Shown: positions 6,972 through 16,181, counted from the stretch's first letter. The stretch: 20,960 bases of DNA from an uncultured Dorea sp. (GCF_934294775.1 NZ_CAKRAH010000046.1:1-20960); one strand, 5' to 3'. Notes: generated from the sequence alone by a model not told the origin. Program-made: numbers and translations.

Positions 6972-8456
6972 ATGCAGGTATCAGACAAATTAATTAAGCC
7001 GCTGACAGAAGCAAAATATTTAAATGCCGACAACGTAAGCAGATACCGCTGTATCATGCGTATCTTTTTCGAGCATTATGAGAAATTAAAATACTGGCTG
7101 TATCAGGAAGAGGTCTATGAAGAAATGATACAGGACCCGCTTTTTGCGGATTACAGACCGGAACAGTGCCAGCAGGATCTCACCATGCTGACAGAGTGGA
7201 AGAACCTGAATACAATCCAGGATACAAAAAAGGTCGCATCCATCGAAGAATTCAAGAACAAAAAGTACCGGTATCAGATGACAGAGTACAGTGTGGAGAT
7301 AGAGCGTCTGGTGATCCGGTTAGAGAATCTGTTCATCGAGGGAGCATCATTAGAACCGACACTCCTGGAGCGCATAAGGAGAAGTGTAGAGCGTTTTCCA
7401 GACATGGCAGGAAAAGATAAGAATGAAGTATACACATGGTGGACAGATCTGAATAATGATTTTGTCCGGTTGAATCAGAATTATCAGGATTATATCAGGG
7501 ATCTGAACAGCGTCCGGGCGGAAGAGATGATGCATACGAAAGAATTCCTGGTGTTCAAGGACCGGCTGATTGAATATCTGCGAAGCTTCATTAAAGGACT
7601 GCAGAGAAATGTCGGAGTGATTGAAGAAAATCTGCGTTTACAGAACGAAGAACTGAAACAACAGGTATTTGAAAAAGTTGTCAATTATGAATTATCGATT
7701 CCGCGTATGGAGATAGAAGTTTCGAAAGAAATGATTGAGCAGAAAGTTCAGGGACGCTATCAAAGTATCTATGACTGGTTCGTAGGAAGTGAAGGGCAGG
7801 AGAATGAGGCCGGAAAGCTTTTCGATGCGACCAACGATATCATCCGCCGGATTACAAGATACGCCGCACAATTAAGTGAAAAGAATGCACTGGGAGCGAA
7901 CCGGAAAGAAGAATATCGCAAGGTGGCAGAATTGTTCCTACGCTGTCAGGATGTGGAAGAAGCACATAAGATGTCGGCAATGGTATTTGGTATGGAATGT
8001 CCACAGCATCTTGCAGGAGAACTGATCCGTGAGACGGACAGTATGAATATCGGCGTCTACGAAGAGCGGCCAATGGAAATTACTCTGAAACCGAGAGTGC
8101 GTACATACCGAGAAAAATCCAGGAGAAGCGCCATCCGTGAATCAGCAGAGCAAAAGCAGGAAACAAGACGTAAGTTGCTTGAGAAGCAGAAAAAAGAGAC
8201 AGAACAATTACGGGCGTTGGAAGTAGACGGAAAGATATGTTTTGATAAACTGCCTGTATTGGAACCTAGAATTCGAGAGATTCTTTTGAAATGGTTGTCA
8301 GATGCCATGGAATCCGCAGATTTTTCGGCAAGGACAGACGATGGAAGAAGATATATATTGGACAGAAGTCAGGCAGGAGAAAACTGTGTAGTACATTGTG
8401 AGGATGGAAACTTTACAATGCCGAAGCTGGCAATTGTATTTCAGGAGGATGAGTAA
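6972..8456 (+). CDS. jetA: Wadjet system protein JetA (kleisin-like subunit)
   Basis: This 494-residue protein is the first of four co-directional genes in Wadjet order. In Wadjet, JetA is the kleisin that bridges the SMC-like JetC subunits, and the complex extrudes DNA loops and cuts small circular DNA. The N-terminus (about residues 15-55, YLNADNVSRYRCIMRIFFEH) resembles the winged-helix start of the DUF2397/DUF5716-type JetA families. Helical, charged segments fill residues 75-260 and a highly basic stretch lies near 375-410 (many Arg/Lys/Glu). The GGAG site is 8 nt before the ATG. I identify it by family resemblance plus synteny with jetB, jetC and jetD, since the sequence is divergent. 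The gap to jetB is 65 bp. Confidence 0.82.
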   Translation: MQVSDKLIKPLTEAKYLNADNVSRYRCIMRIFFEHYEKLKYWLYQEEVYEEMIQDPLFADYRPEQCQQDLTMLTEWKNLNTIQDTKKVASIEEFKNKKYRYQMTEYSVEIERLVIRLENLFIEGASLEPTLLERIRRSVERFPDMAGKDKNEVYTWWTDLNNDFVRLNQNYQDYIRDLNSVRAEEMMHTKEFLVFKDRLIEYLRSFIKGLQRNVGVIEENLRLQNEELKQQVFEKVVNYELSIPRMEIEVSKEMIEQKVQGRYQSIYDWFVGSEGQENEAGKLFDATNDIIRRITRYAAQLSEKNALGANRKEEYRKVAELFLRCQDVEEAHKMSAMVFGMECPQHLAGELIRETDSMNIGVYEERPMEITLKPRVRTYREKSRRSAIRESAEQKQETRRKLLEKQKKETEQLRALEVDGKICFDKLPVLEPRIREILLKWLSDAMESADFSARTDDGRRYILDRSQAGENCVVHCEDGNFTMPKLAIVFQEDE

Positions 8457-8521
8457 GTGGGTGATTGTAGTTCGGAAGGACGAATGAAGAGTGAAAGATT
8501 GATTAGATTTCAGGAGGAAGC

Positions 8522-9667
8522 ATGATGAAAGAACTGGAAGTCCTTTTAAATAAGAGATGGATCTTAAAATCAAGAGATAAAGAAACATATTATAAAATAA
8601 GAGATGCTCTCGGAGAACTTCGTAAATTTACCACCGAGAAGATGGGATGTCAGATCATTGATAATTCTCTCCTGATCAAGATGGAGAAGATTCCGGTAAT
8701 ACCGGAAAGCTTCATGGGCATCCAGAAATTTTCGTCAAAAGAGGAGTATGCCTATCTCTGTATCTTGTTGATGTTTCTGGAGGACAGGGATGCGCAGGAA
8801 CAGTTTATCCTGTCACAGCTGACGGAATATATCACGGCAAACTTGCCCGGAGATATCTCAGACTGGACTTTGTATACGAACCGCAGAAAATTGATCCGAG
8901 TGCTGAGATTTGCAGTAGATCAGGGAATTGTCGATGTCACAGACGGAAAAGACGAAGCATTCATGGATGATGAGGCAGGAGAAGTACTTTATGAAAATAC
9001 AGGTGCATCCAGATACTTTATGAAAAATTTTTCGAAGGATATTATGGAATATACGAAACCGGTGGAGTTTCAGGAAAGTGACTGGTTCGAAGTGGATGAA
9101 GACCGGGGATTTGCAAGAAGACACAGAGTCTACAAAAGACTGATCTTTGCGCCGGGAATGTATAAAGAAGACGGATCGCCGGAAGATTTTGAATATCTGA
9201 AGTATTACGGACGGAGATTGAGTGAAGAACTGGAACAGATTTTTGACTGCCAGGTGCATATTCACAGGGGAAGTGCTTATCTGCTGTCTGGGGATGACTG
9301 CAGAATGGGATCTGCATTTCCGGGTAATAATTCGATATCAGATATTTTACTTTTGTGCTTTGGCGAAATACGCAGGAAAATTGAGAATGGTGAATGGAAG
9401 ACAGCAGCGGACGAAAGTTGTCTTACAGATCGGATTGAGTTTGAAAATCTGATAAAAGAAGTAAAACAGGAATATGGAAGTGGATTTTCAAAAAATTATC
9501 GTGAGATGCCGGAAGGTGAATTTGTGAAAAATGTAATCGATGCAATGGAACTGTGGATGTTCATAAGGAAGGATGAAGCGGATCATCAGATTAAAATCTG
9601 CCCGCTCACAGGAAAGATACAGGGAAGCTATCCGGAGGATTATACGGGAGGAAGAAATGATGAATAG
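8522..9667 (+). CDS. jetB: Wadjet system protein JetB (KITE-like subunit)
   Basis: This 381-residue protein is in the JetB position, where a dimeric winged-helix KITE-type subunit binds JetA. It has a compact N-terminal part (about 1-120) with a run of alternating helices and a conserved-looking segment LYTNRRKLIRVLRFAVDQGIV near 120-140 that suits a winged helix. The middle and C-terminal regions have no motif I can name. It resembles the DUF2398/DUF6063-type JetB families rather than DUF4194, as far as can be judged by eye. CAGGAGG precedes the ATG. Its last codons overlap the jetC start by 11 bp, implying translational coupling. Confidence 0.78.
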   Translation: MMKELEVLLNKRWILKSRDKETYYKIRDALGELRKFTTEKMGCQIIDNSLLIKMEKIPVIPESFMGIQKFSSKEEYAYLCILLMFLEDRDAQEQFILSQLTEYITANLPGDISDWTLYTNRRKLIRVLRFAVDQGIVDVTDGKDEAFMDDEAGEVLYENTGASRYFMKNFSKDIMEYTKPVEFQESDWFEVDEDRGFARRHRVYKRLIFAPGMYKEDGSPEDFEYLKYYGRRLSEELEQIFDCQVHIHRGSAYLLSGDDCRMGSAFPGNNSISDILLLCFGEIRRKIENGEWKTAADESCLTDRIEFENLIKEVKQEYGSGFSKNYREMPEGEFVKNVIDAMELWMFIRKDEADHQIKICPLTGKIQGSYPEDYTGGRNDE

Positions 9668-12600
9668 TAGATGGCAGGCAAATAAGATCGGACTGATTAA
9701 TTTCTGGTATTATGACGAACAGGAATTCCCGTTTGTGAAGGGAAGAATGCTTCTTCGCGGATCAAATGGATCGGGAAAGTCCGTAACCATGCAGAGCGTG
9801 GTACCACTTCTTCTGGATGGAAATATGAGTCCGGAACGACTGGATCCATTTGGTTCCAGAGACCGTAAGATGAGTAGTTATCTTCTGGAAGAAGATGACG
9901 GACGGGAGGAGCGGACCGGTTATTTGTATTTGGAATTCAAAAGGCAGGACAGTGACACATATCTGACGATCGGAATGGGAATTCGTGCAAGAAAAGGAAA
10001 GAGTCTGGACAAGTGGTATTTTAGTCTGACGGACGGAAGACGGGTAGGTAAAGATTTTTATTTATATAAGGACACGGGAGAAAAGGTTACACTTTCCAAA
10101 AAAGAACTGGAGAACAGGATTGGGACAGGCGGCCGTGTTATTGACAGACAGGCTGATTATATGGAATATGTGAACCGTCAGATCTTCGGATTCGAGACGG
10201 TAGAAGAATATAAAGAAATGATTGATCTTCTGATTCAGCTTCGAACACCAAAGCTTTCCAAGGATTTCAAACCATCCGTGATCAATGATATTCTGAGTGA
10301 TTCACTTCAGCCATTATCGGATGATGACTTGCGACCGATGTCGGAGGCAATTGAAAATATGGATACCATGAACATGAATCTGAAGAACAGAAAAGAAGCA
10401 AAACAGGCAGCAGAGAAGATTCAGGCAGTATTTTCAAAATATAATCAGAAATTATTATATGAAAAAGCAGACAGGTATGAACAGGCAGAAATCAAATTAG
10501 AAAATGCAAAGACACAGCAGAAAGAGCAGGAGAAGAAATTATCCGAGTGCAGACAGAACATCGAGAAACTGCAGGCAGAACATCAGGAACTGGATGCAAA
10601 ACATGCATCTATGGAAAAAGAACGGGAATCCCTGAATAAAAGTGATGCCGTAGCATTAAAACGAAGAGAAGCAGAACTCACCACAGAATTAGAAGGACAG
10701 CAGAAAAATCTGAGAGAAAAACAGCATTTTCTTGAACTGAAACAAGAACAATATCAGGATGCACAGAATCAGATCAAAGCAGAAGAAAGCCGGAAGTATG
10801 AGAAAGAAAAAGAACTGGAAGAACTCATAGAAGAGATGCAGGACGAGGCAGATACCATGGCCTTCGAAGAACATGCATTTATGAAAGAAGAACTGGAAAA
10901 GCATCCGGAAGAAGCATATAAGTTCGAATTACATCAACAGCAATTTGATCATACGAAAGAAAAAATCAATGAAGGAACGGAAATCCTTGCAGAGACAGAT
11001 CATCTGGAAAGACAGAAAGACGATCTGATCAAAGAAAGAGAAAAACGGATCCGTGAACTGGATACACTGCAGAGAAAAGTATCGGAACTGGAAGCTGTAT
11101 TCGTGCAGACACAGAATGAATGGAAAGAAGCCCTGTATCAGTGGAATGGTGCGAATCAAGAACTGGTACTGGAAAAAGAATTATTAAGAGAGTTAAGCAC
11201 ATTTGCAGAGTCTTATGAAGAAACATCTGATTTCGCAGAGGTACGTCAGAGAATTGCAGATGTATGGATTGGAAAAAATGCGGACGTTGAATCTGGACTT
11301 TCTGCGAATAAAGCAGAAAAAGAAACAGCAGAAAGAGAACTGGAAGAAGTGAAAGCAGAACTGGCGGAATGGGAGAATCAGAAGGAACCACAGCCGGAGC
11401 GCTCGGAAGCGGTCATCCGCAACCGTCAGAGACTGGATGCACTTGGAATTCCGTATCAGGAGTTCTATAAGGTTATAGAGTTCGGAGATAATCTGGACGA
11501 AGAAGAGTGTAACCGTCTGGAAGAAGCATTATTGAAAATGGGAATTTTGGATGCGCTGGTGATTGATGAACAATACAAAGAACAGGTTCTGCAGTTAGAA
11601 CGGGGATGTGAGGATCATTATCTGTTTAGCTGTAAAAGTGGTCAGAAAGAGCTCCAACCGGAGAAGAGCCTGTTAGATGTATTGGAACTGAATGAAGAAG
11701 TCAATGACATTTTCTCCAATCAGCGGCTGACGGGAATTCTTGGAAGTATTGCATATGATAATGAAAGTATGATTGCGGTTGCAGAGGACGGCACTTACCG
11801 GATGGGGGTACTTGCAGGAACAGTAACCGGAGAGTACGAAGCCGGATTCCTTGGAACAAAGGCCCGTGAAAAACACAGACAGGCAAAGATAGAAAGCTGC
11901 AGACAGAGAATCGCAGAACTGGAAGAGACATTGCAACGACTGGAAGAGATGAACAGGAAGCTGTCAGACAGGAAAGACATTCTCAGACAGGAATATGAGA
12001 ATCTTCCAAAAGACACAGACATGAGAGAAGCACTTCAGATGATGCATGCAGAGGAACGGGCATGTGAACAGATCAGACGGGAAAGTGATAAGTTAGAAGA
12101 GCAGATCCGTGAACTGATTGAAATGCTGAAAGAGAAGAAAAAGAAAGCACTGGAAATTGCAGATTCTCTGTATCTGCCCTGTTCTTATGAGGTATTCAAA
12201 AAAGCAAAAAGTGCAGCGGAAGAATATGGAAAGCATCTGATTAGTCTGATCGCAGCACATGAAATGTTCCTCAGAAGCCTGGAATATCTGAAAGAGCGGA
12301 AAGAACATCTGGAAGACCTGGATGCGGATATGGAACAGATCCGGTATGATCTGTTCGAGATTCAGAAAGAAATCCGGAGAAAGACGGAAGAACAAACATC
12401 CATTCAGGAACAATTACGTCTGACAGATTATGAAGAGATCAAAGACTGTCTGGACGCATGCATTAAGTGGCTTCAGGAGTATCCGGAAAGACTGCGCGTG
12501 TGTGTAAGCAGACAGACGCATGAAGAAGACGAAGTCGGACAACTGACCCTGCGGTTGGAAGAAAGCCGGAAGAGGATTGAGGAATATGAAAAGAAGACAG

Positions 12601-13769
12601 CATATTTTTCCGAATGCTATGAGCAGGAGAAGGGTCTGCATTATGTAGAAATACCGGAAGAGATACCGGATGATGCCGGACATGTACGAAGCTATCTGGA
12701 GTCTGATGTGAAAGCACTGGATAAAGACAGCGTGATTCGTGATCTGAATAAAGTATATTTTGAAAACAGAGGATTTCTGACCGATTATCATCTGATGCAG
12801 AATGAATTATTTGCAGAAACAGAGCAGACAGAATTCCCGGCAAAACGACTGGATATTTCAGCCAGATATCAAGGGGTAAAGATATCATTTTCAAGTCTTC
12901 TTATACATCTGGAAGAAGATATTGAAGAACTGGAGAATCTGATCAAAGACGGTGACAGGGAACTGTTCGAAGACATTCTTGCCAATACGGTAAGCCGGAA
13001 AATCCGTGGAAAGATCAATGCATCCAACACATGGGTACAAAAGATGAATTCCCTGATGAATGGTATGAATACATCCAGCGGTCTGAAACTCAGCCTCAGA
13101 TGGAGAAGTAAGACGGCAGAACAGGAAGATCAGCTGGATACAAAAGAACTGGTGGATCTGTTAAAGAAAGATTACCGTCTGATGAGTGAGGAAGAAGCAT
13201 CCCGGCTGTCGGCACATTTCCGTTCAAAAGTAGCAGAAGCGAGAAGGAATGCAAGAGACAGTGTCGGAATGATATCCTTTTATCAGATTATGAAAGATAC
13301 ATTGGATTACCGTAAATGGTTTGAATTCCAGCTGTTCTCACAGAAGAACGGAGACCGCCAGAAAGAACTGACGAACAGTGTATTCGGAACATTCAGTGGC
13401 GGAGAAAAAGCGATGTCTATGTATGTACCGTTATTCTCTGCGGTTGTAGCGAAATATCAGGGCGGCAGAGAAGATGCGCCGAGACTGATCTCGCTGGATG
13501 AAGCATTTGCCGGAGTGGACAATAAGAATATCCGCGATATGTTCCGCCTGATGACAGAGTTCGGATTTGACTTTATCATTAACTCGCAGGTTCTGTGGGG
13601 CGACTGTGATACACTGGATGCACTGGCAATCTATCAGCTGATCCGCCCGGGTAATGCGAAATTCGTGACAGTTATGCCGTATTTGTGGAATGGAAAGAAG
13701 AAAGAATTATTAGAGAAGGAAGAGGAAGTAGAGCAGAGAGGAGCCGAGATAGGACAGGCGGTAGAGTAG
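9657..13769 (+). CDS. jetC: Wadjet system protein JetC (SMC-like ATPase)
   Basis: This 1370-residue SMC-type ATPase is the motor of the Wadjet complex. Walker A is GSNGSGKS (residues 35-42), the ABC signature is FSGGEKAMSMY (about 1246) and Walker B is LISLDEAFAGVD (about 1277). The heads are joined by two long charged coiled-coil regions (about 280-580 and 750-1020, rich in Glu, Lys and Gln). A globular hinge-like segment lies between them (about 585-740). The frame is open further upstream to 9573, but the ATG at 9657 has GGGAGG 5 nt before it and yields the expected start directly before the ATPase head (SRWQANKIGLINFWYYDEQEF in outline), so I prefer it. It overlaps jetB. Confidence 0.9.
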   Translation: MMNSRWQANKIGLINFWYYDEQEFPFVKGRMLLRGSNGSGKSVTMQSVVPLLLDGNMSPERLDPFGSRDRKMSSYLLEEDDGREERTGYLYLEFKRQDSDTYLTIGMGIRARKGKSLDKWYFSLTDGRRVGKDFYLYKDTGEKVTLSKKELENRIGTGGRVIDRQADYMEYVNRQIFGFETVEEYKEMIDLLIQLRTPKLSKDFKPSVINDILSDSLQPLSDDDLRPMSEAIENMDTMNMNLKNRKEAKQAAEKIQAVFSKYNQKLLYEKADRYEQAEIKLENAKTQQKEQEKKLSECRQNIEKLQAEHQELDAKHASMEKERESLNKSDAVALKRREAELTTELEGQQKNLREKQHFLELKQEQYQDAQNQIKAEESRKYEKEKELEELIEEMQDEADTMAFEEHAFMKEELEKHPEEAYKFELHQQQFDHTKEKINEGTEILAETDHLERQKDDLIKEREKRIRELDTLQRKVSELEAVFVQTQNEWKEALYQWNGANQELVLEKELLRELSTFAESYEETSDFAEVRQRIADVWIGKNADVESGLSANKAEKETAERELEEVKAELAEWENQKEPQPERSEAVIRNRQRLDALGIPYQEFYKVIEFGDNLDEEECNRLEEALLKMGILDALVIDEQYKEQVLQLERGCEDHYLFSCKSGQKELQPEKSLLDVLELNEEVNDIFSNQRLTGILGSIAYDNESMIAVAEDGTYRMGVLAGTVTGEYEAGFLGTKAREKHRQAKIESCRQRIAELEETLQRLEEMNRKLSDRKDILRQEYENLPKDTDMREALQMMHAEERACEQIRRESDKLEEQIRELIEMLKEKKKKALEIADSLYLPCSYEVFKKAKSAAEEYGKHLISLIAAHEMFLRSLEYLKERKEHLEDLDADMEQIRYDLFEIQKEIRRKTEEQTSIQEQLRLTDYEEIKDCLDACIKWLQEYPERLRVCVSRQTHEEDEVGQLTLRLEESRKRIEEYEKKTAYFSECYEQEKGLHYVEIPEEIPDDAGHVRSYLESDVKALDKDSVIRDLNKVYFENRGFLTDYHLMQNELFAETEQTEFPAKRLDISARYQGVKISFSSLLIHLEEDIEELENLIKDGDRELFEDILANTVSRKIRGKINASNTWVQKMNSLMNGMNTSSGLKLSLRWRSKTAEQEDQLDTKELVDLLKKDYRLMSEEEASRLSAHFRSKVAEARRNARDSVGMISFYQIMKDTLDYRKWFEFQLFSQKNGDRQKELTNSVFGTFSGGEKAMSMYVPLFSAVVAKYQGGREDAPRLISLDEAFAGVDNKNIRDMFRLMTEFGFDFIINSQVLWGDCDTLDALAIYQLIRPGNAKFVTVMPYLWNGKKKELLEKEEEVEQRGAEIGQAVE

Positions 13770-13858
13770 AAAGATACCAGGATTAGACAGGTGGCAGAAA
13801 TTGAAAGTAAGATAGTTGGGAAATACAGTCAGGTATATGAAGAAAAGGTTGAACAGCG

Positions 13859-15157
13859 ATGCACGAAAGAGAGCAAGAAAAACTTGAGATGATAAAAAAA
13901 GAATGTCTGGAATATTTCCACCAAAGTTCAGTTTGGAAAAAAGTTCTGAAAGGGTTTCGTGATAAATACGGTTCTTATGGAAGATTTGGTGGCAAAGTAG
14001 TTCTGAAGAATCTGAAATCACAGGATATCGAAGAACTGGAGGGATTCTTTGGCAAGTCTTTTCATGGACAGAAAAGTGTGACAGTGTCTGCAGAGAAATT
14101 CCGGCAGGCACTGGAAGCAAGCCGTTATAAAGATATCACACCGGAATGTCTGCTGGAGAATTTTTTCGGAGAACCCTTGCTTGGAAAACAAGAACAGAAA
14201 CTTTTGAGAGAACAGGAAAAAGAGAAAATCTGGAAGAAGTTTTTGAAAGACTATAAAGGAACTGAGATAGAGAAGGCGGCAGAATTACTGAGGAATATTG
14301 TCAAAGACAGTGACAGTCAGGAACTTGCAGAATGGGATCGTGCGCTGCGGTTTGGAGCAGAAATATATAATCATTTGCCATATCGCAAAAGTGATAAGTT
14401 GTATCTGGCTGTATTTGCAGCTATACTGACGGGAAATCCACATGCATTTGACAATGGAACTGCAGCAGGAAATTTCCTGTATCAGATGATACAGATGGAT
14501 CTGGAAATCAGAGAAATTAAGATAGAGTTATCGGAGATATTTCCGGCTTATAAGCGTCAGAAAAGTTACCTGATGGCAGGAATTATGCTGGATGATATAT
14601 CAAATTATGCAATGTTATATCAGGTACAGGCAGTTAAAAAAGACGGAAATCTTCATAAAGGCATGGAAGGATTTGTGAGCGAACAGCATATCGTACAGGT
14701 CCCACTTGCGGTGATCGCGGAGTGGGAGTCGCTTCATTGTCCACAAGATGAGATCTACATTGTGGAAAATCCGTCTGTTTTCGCGGTATTGTGTGGAAAA
14801 GAAAAAACGGGAAACGCTAGAAGAGCATATATGTGCATGAATGGACAGCCAAGACTGGCAGGTCTGATGGTGCTGGATCTATTTGCAAAGTCTGGAACAA
14901 GAGTGTATTATGCGGGAGATCTGGATCCGGAGGGAATTCTGATCGCACAGAAGTTAGCACAGTATTATAAAGGAGAATTCAATTACTGGCATATGGAACC
15001 TGCAGATTATGAGAAGTGTAGATCAGAGGAAGTTATATCGCCGAAGCGGATGAAGATACTGGAGCGGATTACGGATGAGAGATTGAAGCCGGTGGTGGAA
15101 AAGATTGAAGAGTATGGGACTGCCGGGTATCAGGAGATGTTGGTGGAGGAGATGTGA
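13859..15157 (+). CDS. jetD: Wadjet system protein JetD (TOPRIM nuclease)
   Basis: JetD is the nuclease subunit that cleaves plasmid DNA after the SMC complex has trapped it. This 432-residue protein has a variable N-terminal arm (about 1-250) and a C-terminal TOPRIM domain. The catalytic Glu sits in YIVENPSVFAV (near 302) and the Asp pair in YYAGDLDPEGILIAQ (near 357), resembling topoisomerase VI A-subunit TOPRIM domains and the DUF2399-type JetD. Acidic residues are intact, so the enzyme should be active. The ATG has only a modest AAAAGG site 11 nt upstream, and an in-frame TGA sits 6 nt before it, so no earlier start exists in this frame. An unusual 89-bp gap separates it from jetC. Confidence 0.87.
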   Translation: MHEREQEKLEMIKKECLEYFHQSSVWKKVLKGFRDKYGSYGRFGGKVVLKNLKSQDIEELEGFFGKSFHGQKSVTVSAEKFRQALEASRYKDITPECLLENFFGEPLLGKQEQKLLREQEKEKIWKKFLKDYKGTEIEKAAELLRNIVKDSDSQELAEWDRALRFGAEIYNHLPYRKSDKLYLAVFAAILTGNPHAFDNGTAAGNFLYQMIQMDLEIREIKIELSEIFPAYKRQKSYLMAGIMLDDISNYAMLYQVQAVKKDGNLHKGMEGFVSEQHIVQVPLAVIAEWESLHCPQDEIYIVENPSVFAVLCGKEKTGNARRAYMCMNGQPRLAGLMVLDLFAKSGTRVYYAGDLDPEGILIAQKLAQYYKGEFNYWHMEPADYEKCRSEEVISPKRMKILERITDERLKPVVEKIEEYGTAGYQEMLVEEM

Positions 15158-15205
15158 TTAATGATGATTATTCTGAACAAAAAGTAGACTGGGATAGAAA
15201 CTAAA

Positions 15206-15234
15206 TTGACAATATGGCATATATGCCATATAAT
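15206..15234 (+). promoter_or_regulatory. Consensus promoter with an internal palindromic operator for the toxin-antitoxin pair
   Basis: TTGACA (15206-15211), a 17-bp spacer and TATAAT (15229-15234) are a perfect vegetative promoter. The spacer plus half of the -10 is the perfect palindrome ATATGGCATATATGCCATAT (15212-15231). A repressor bound there would block the promoter, matching autoregulation by the downstream Xre-type antitoxin. Confidence 0.82.
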
Positions 15235-15251
15235 ATTACAAAGGAGAATAG

Positions 15252-15608
15252 ATGACAAAATTTGAAGTTGTATTGTATGAAAAGGCAAATGGAGAATGTC
15301 CAGTAGAAGAGTTCATTACATCTCTTGACATGAAAATGCAGGCTAAAATGATTGGGTTGTTGGAACTATTAGAAGAAAAAGGAAATCAACTTAGGGAACC
15401 TTACAGCAAATCGATAGATGATGGAATATTTGAACTGCGATGTAAAGTGGGAAATAATATAACCAGAATATTATACTTCTTTTATTATGAGGGAAAGATA
15501 GTACTTACAAATGGATTCGTAAAAAAGACACAGAAAACACCAGCGGAAGAAATAAAACTCGCAAAAGAACGCAGATCAGACTTTAAAGAAAGGATGGAAA
15601 AAGCATGA
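15252..15608 (+). CDS. RelE/HigB-like toxin (Gp49-like, DUF891)
   Basis: This 118-residue protein has the size and pattern of the phage-Gp49/HigB-type RelE superfamily, whose members cut mRNA on the ribosome. Recognisable parts are the N-terminal strand-helix (FEVVLYEKANGECPVEEFI), the ELRCKVGNNITRILYFFYYEGKIVLTNGF core (residues about 61-90), and the KKTQKTPAEEIKLAKERR tail typical of this group. It stands first in a two-gene unit, toxin before antitoxin, as in HigBA. AAAGGAG is 6 nt before the ATG. The stop overlaps the next start by 4 bp (ATGA), so the pair is translationally coupled. Confidence 0.88.
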   Translation: MTKFEVVLYEKANGECPVEEFITSLDMKMQAKMIGLLELLEEKGNQLREPYSKSIDDGIFELRCKVGNNITRILYFFYYEGKIVLTNGFVKKTQKTPAEEIKLAKERRSDFKERMEKA

Positions 15609-15892
15609 AAACATTGCAAGAATTGAAAAATGAACAAATGCAGAATCCGGAATTTGTAAAAGAATATGAAGCAATTCAACCAGAGATGGATGTTATCAGA
15701 GCTATTGTAGATGCGAGAACATCGCAGAATATTACGCAAAAGGAACTTGCAGAGAGAACAGGCATTAATCAGGCGGACATTAGCAAACTTGAAAATGGTA
15801 CCAGGAATCCTTCAATCAATTTACTTAAAAGACTGGCTGAGGGAATGGGAATGGTACTTAAAATAGAATTTGTTCCGAAGAAAAATGTGTGA
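15605..15892 (+). CDS. HigA-like antitoxin with Xre helix-turn-helix
   Basis: This 95-residue protein has a lambda-repressor-like helix-turn-helix (about residues 35-85) with NITQKELAERTGINQADISK and LENGTRNPSINLLKRLAE. The N-terminal 30 residues are likely the part that contacts the toxin. Such antitoxins neutralise their partner and repress their own operon; the perfect palindrome in the promoter at 15212-15231 is the expected binding site. It follows the toxin gene with a 4-bp overlap and a terminator hairpin follows about 70 bp later. Confidence 0.9.
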   Translation: MKTLQELKNEQMQNPEFVKEYEAIQPEMDVIRAIVDARTSQNITQKELAERTGINQADISKLENGTRNPSINLLKRLAEGMGMVLKIEFVPKKNV

Positions 15893-15962
15893 GGAAAATT
15901 GAAAATATAATAATATATAGCAGTTAATAAGGAAGAATTGAAAATAATTTAGATAATGGATG

Positions 15963-15998
15963 AAAAGAAGAGGTCATAGAAATATGGCTTCTTTTTTT
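15963..15998 (+). terminator. GAAA-loop hairpin terminator after the toxin-antitoxin unit (copy 1)
   Basis: A 12-bp stem (15967-15978 with 15983-15994, three G-U pairs) is closed by a GAAA tetraloop (15979-15982), extends outward by further A-U pairs and ends in a run of seven Ts. It is nearly identical to the hairpin at 18913-18940. Confidence 0.8.
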
Positions 15999-16003
15999 CT
16001 AAA

Positions 16004-16033
16004 GTATGCAATAGAAACTGCCGATGACAGGTT
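16004..16033. repeat. 30-bp repeat upstream of the WYL regulator, unit 1
   Basis: This unit matches 16054-16083 with about 8 differences in 30 positions. Its core is a degenerate palindrome, CTGCCGATGACAG. It lies about 150 bp before the WYL regulator and 50 bp from the next unit. Confidence 0.55.
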
Positions 16034-16053
16034 CTATGTATGTCTGAGTATAA

Positions 16054-16083
16054 GTATACAATAAAAGCTGTCGGCGACAAGTT
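16054..16083. repeat. 30-bp repeat upstream of the WYL regulator, unit 2 (perfect palindromic core)
   Basis: The core TGTCGGCGACA is a perfect 5-1-5 palindrome, with partial outer symmetry. A third, partial unit (GTGTACAATAAAA, 16113-16125) resembles only the left end and overlaps the probable -35 region of the WYL gene, whose -10 may be TATACT at 16139-16144. Repeated palindromes just upstream of a regulator suggest operator sites. Confidence 0.55.
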
Positions 16084-16181
16084 TCCTACGGTGCAATATG
16101 TTCGAAAGAAGCGTGTACAATAAAATTCCCATGTATGATATACTTTACCTATATCACTATCACGAAAAGGGGAATTTTTTT

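Noticed and set aside
9573..9656. Upstream extension of jetC by 28 codons
   Set aside because: It lies inside jetB in another frame, has no ribosome binding site, and the ATG at 9657 has GGGAGG and begins right at the ATPase head.
16004..16125. CRISPR array
   Set aside because: Only two full units and one partial, with about 8 differences between the full ones, unequal gaps, and no cas genes in the window.
16098..16181. Upstream extension of the WYL regulator
   Set aside because: No ribosome binding site, and the stretch overlaps the probable promoter; the ATG at 16182 has AAAAGGGG.
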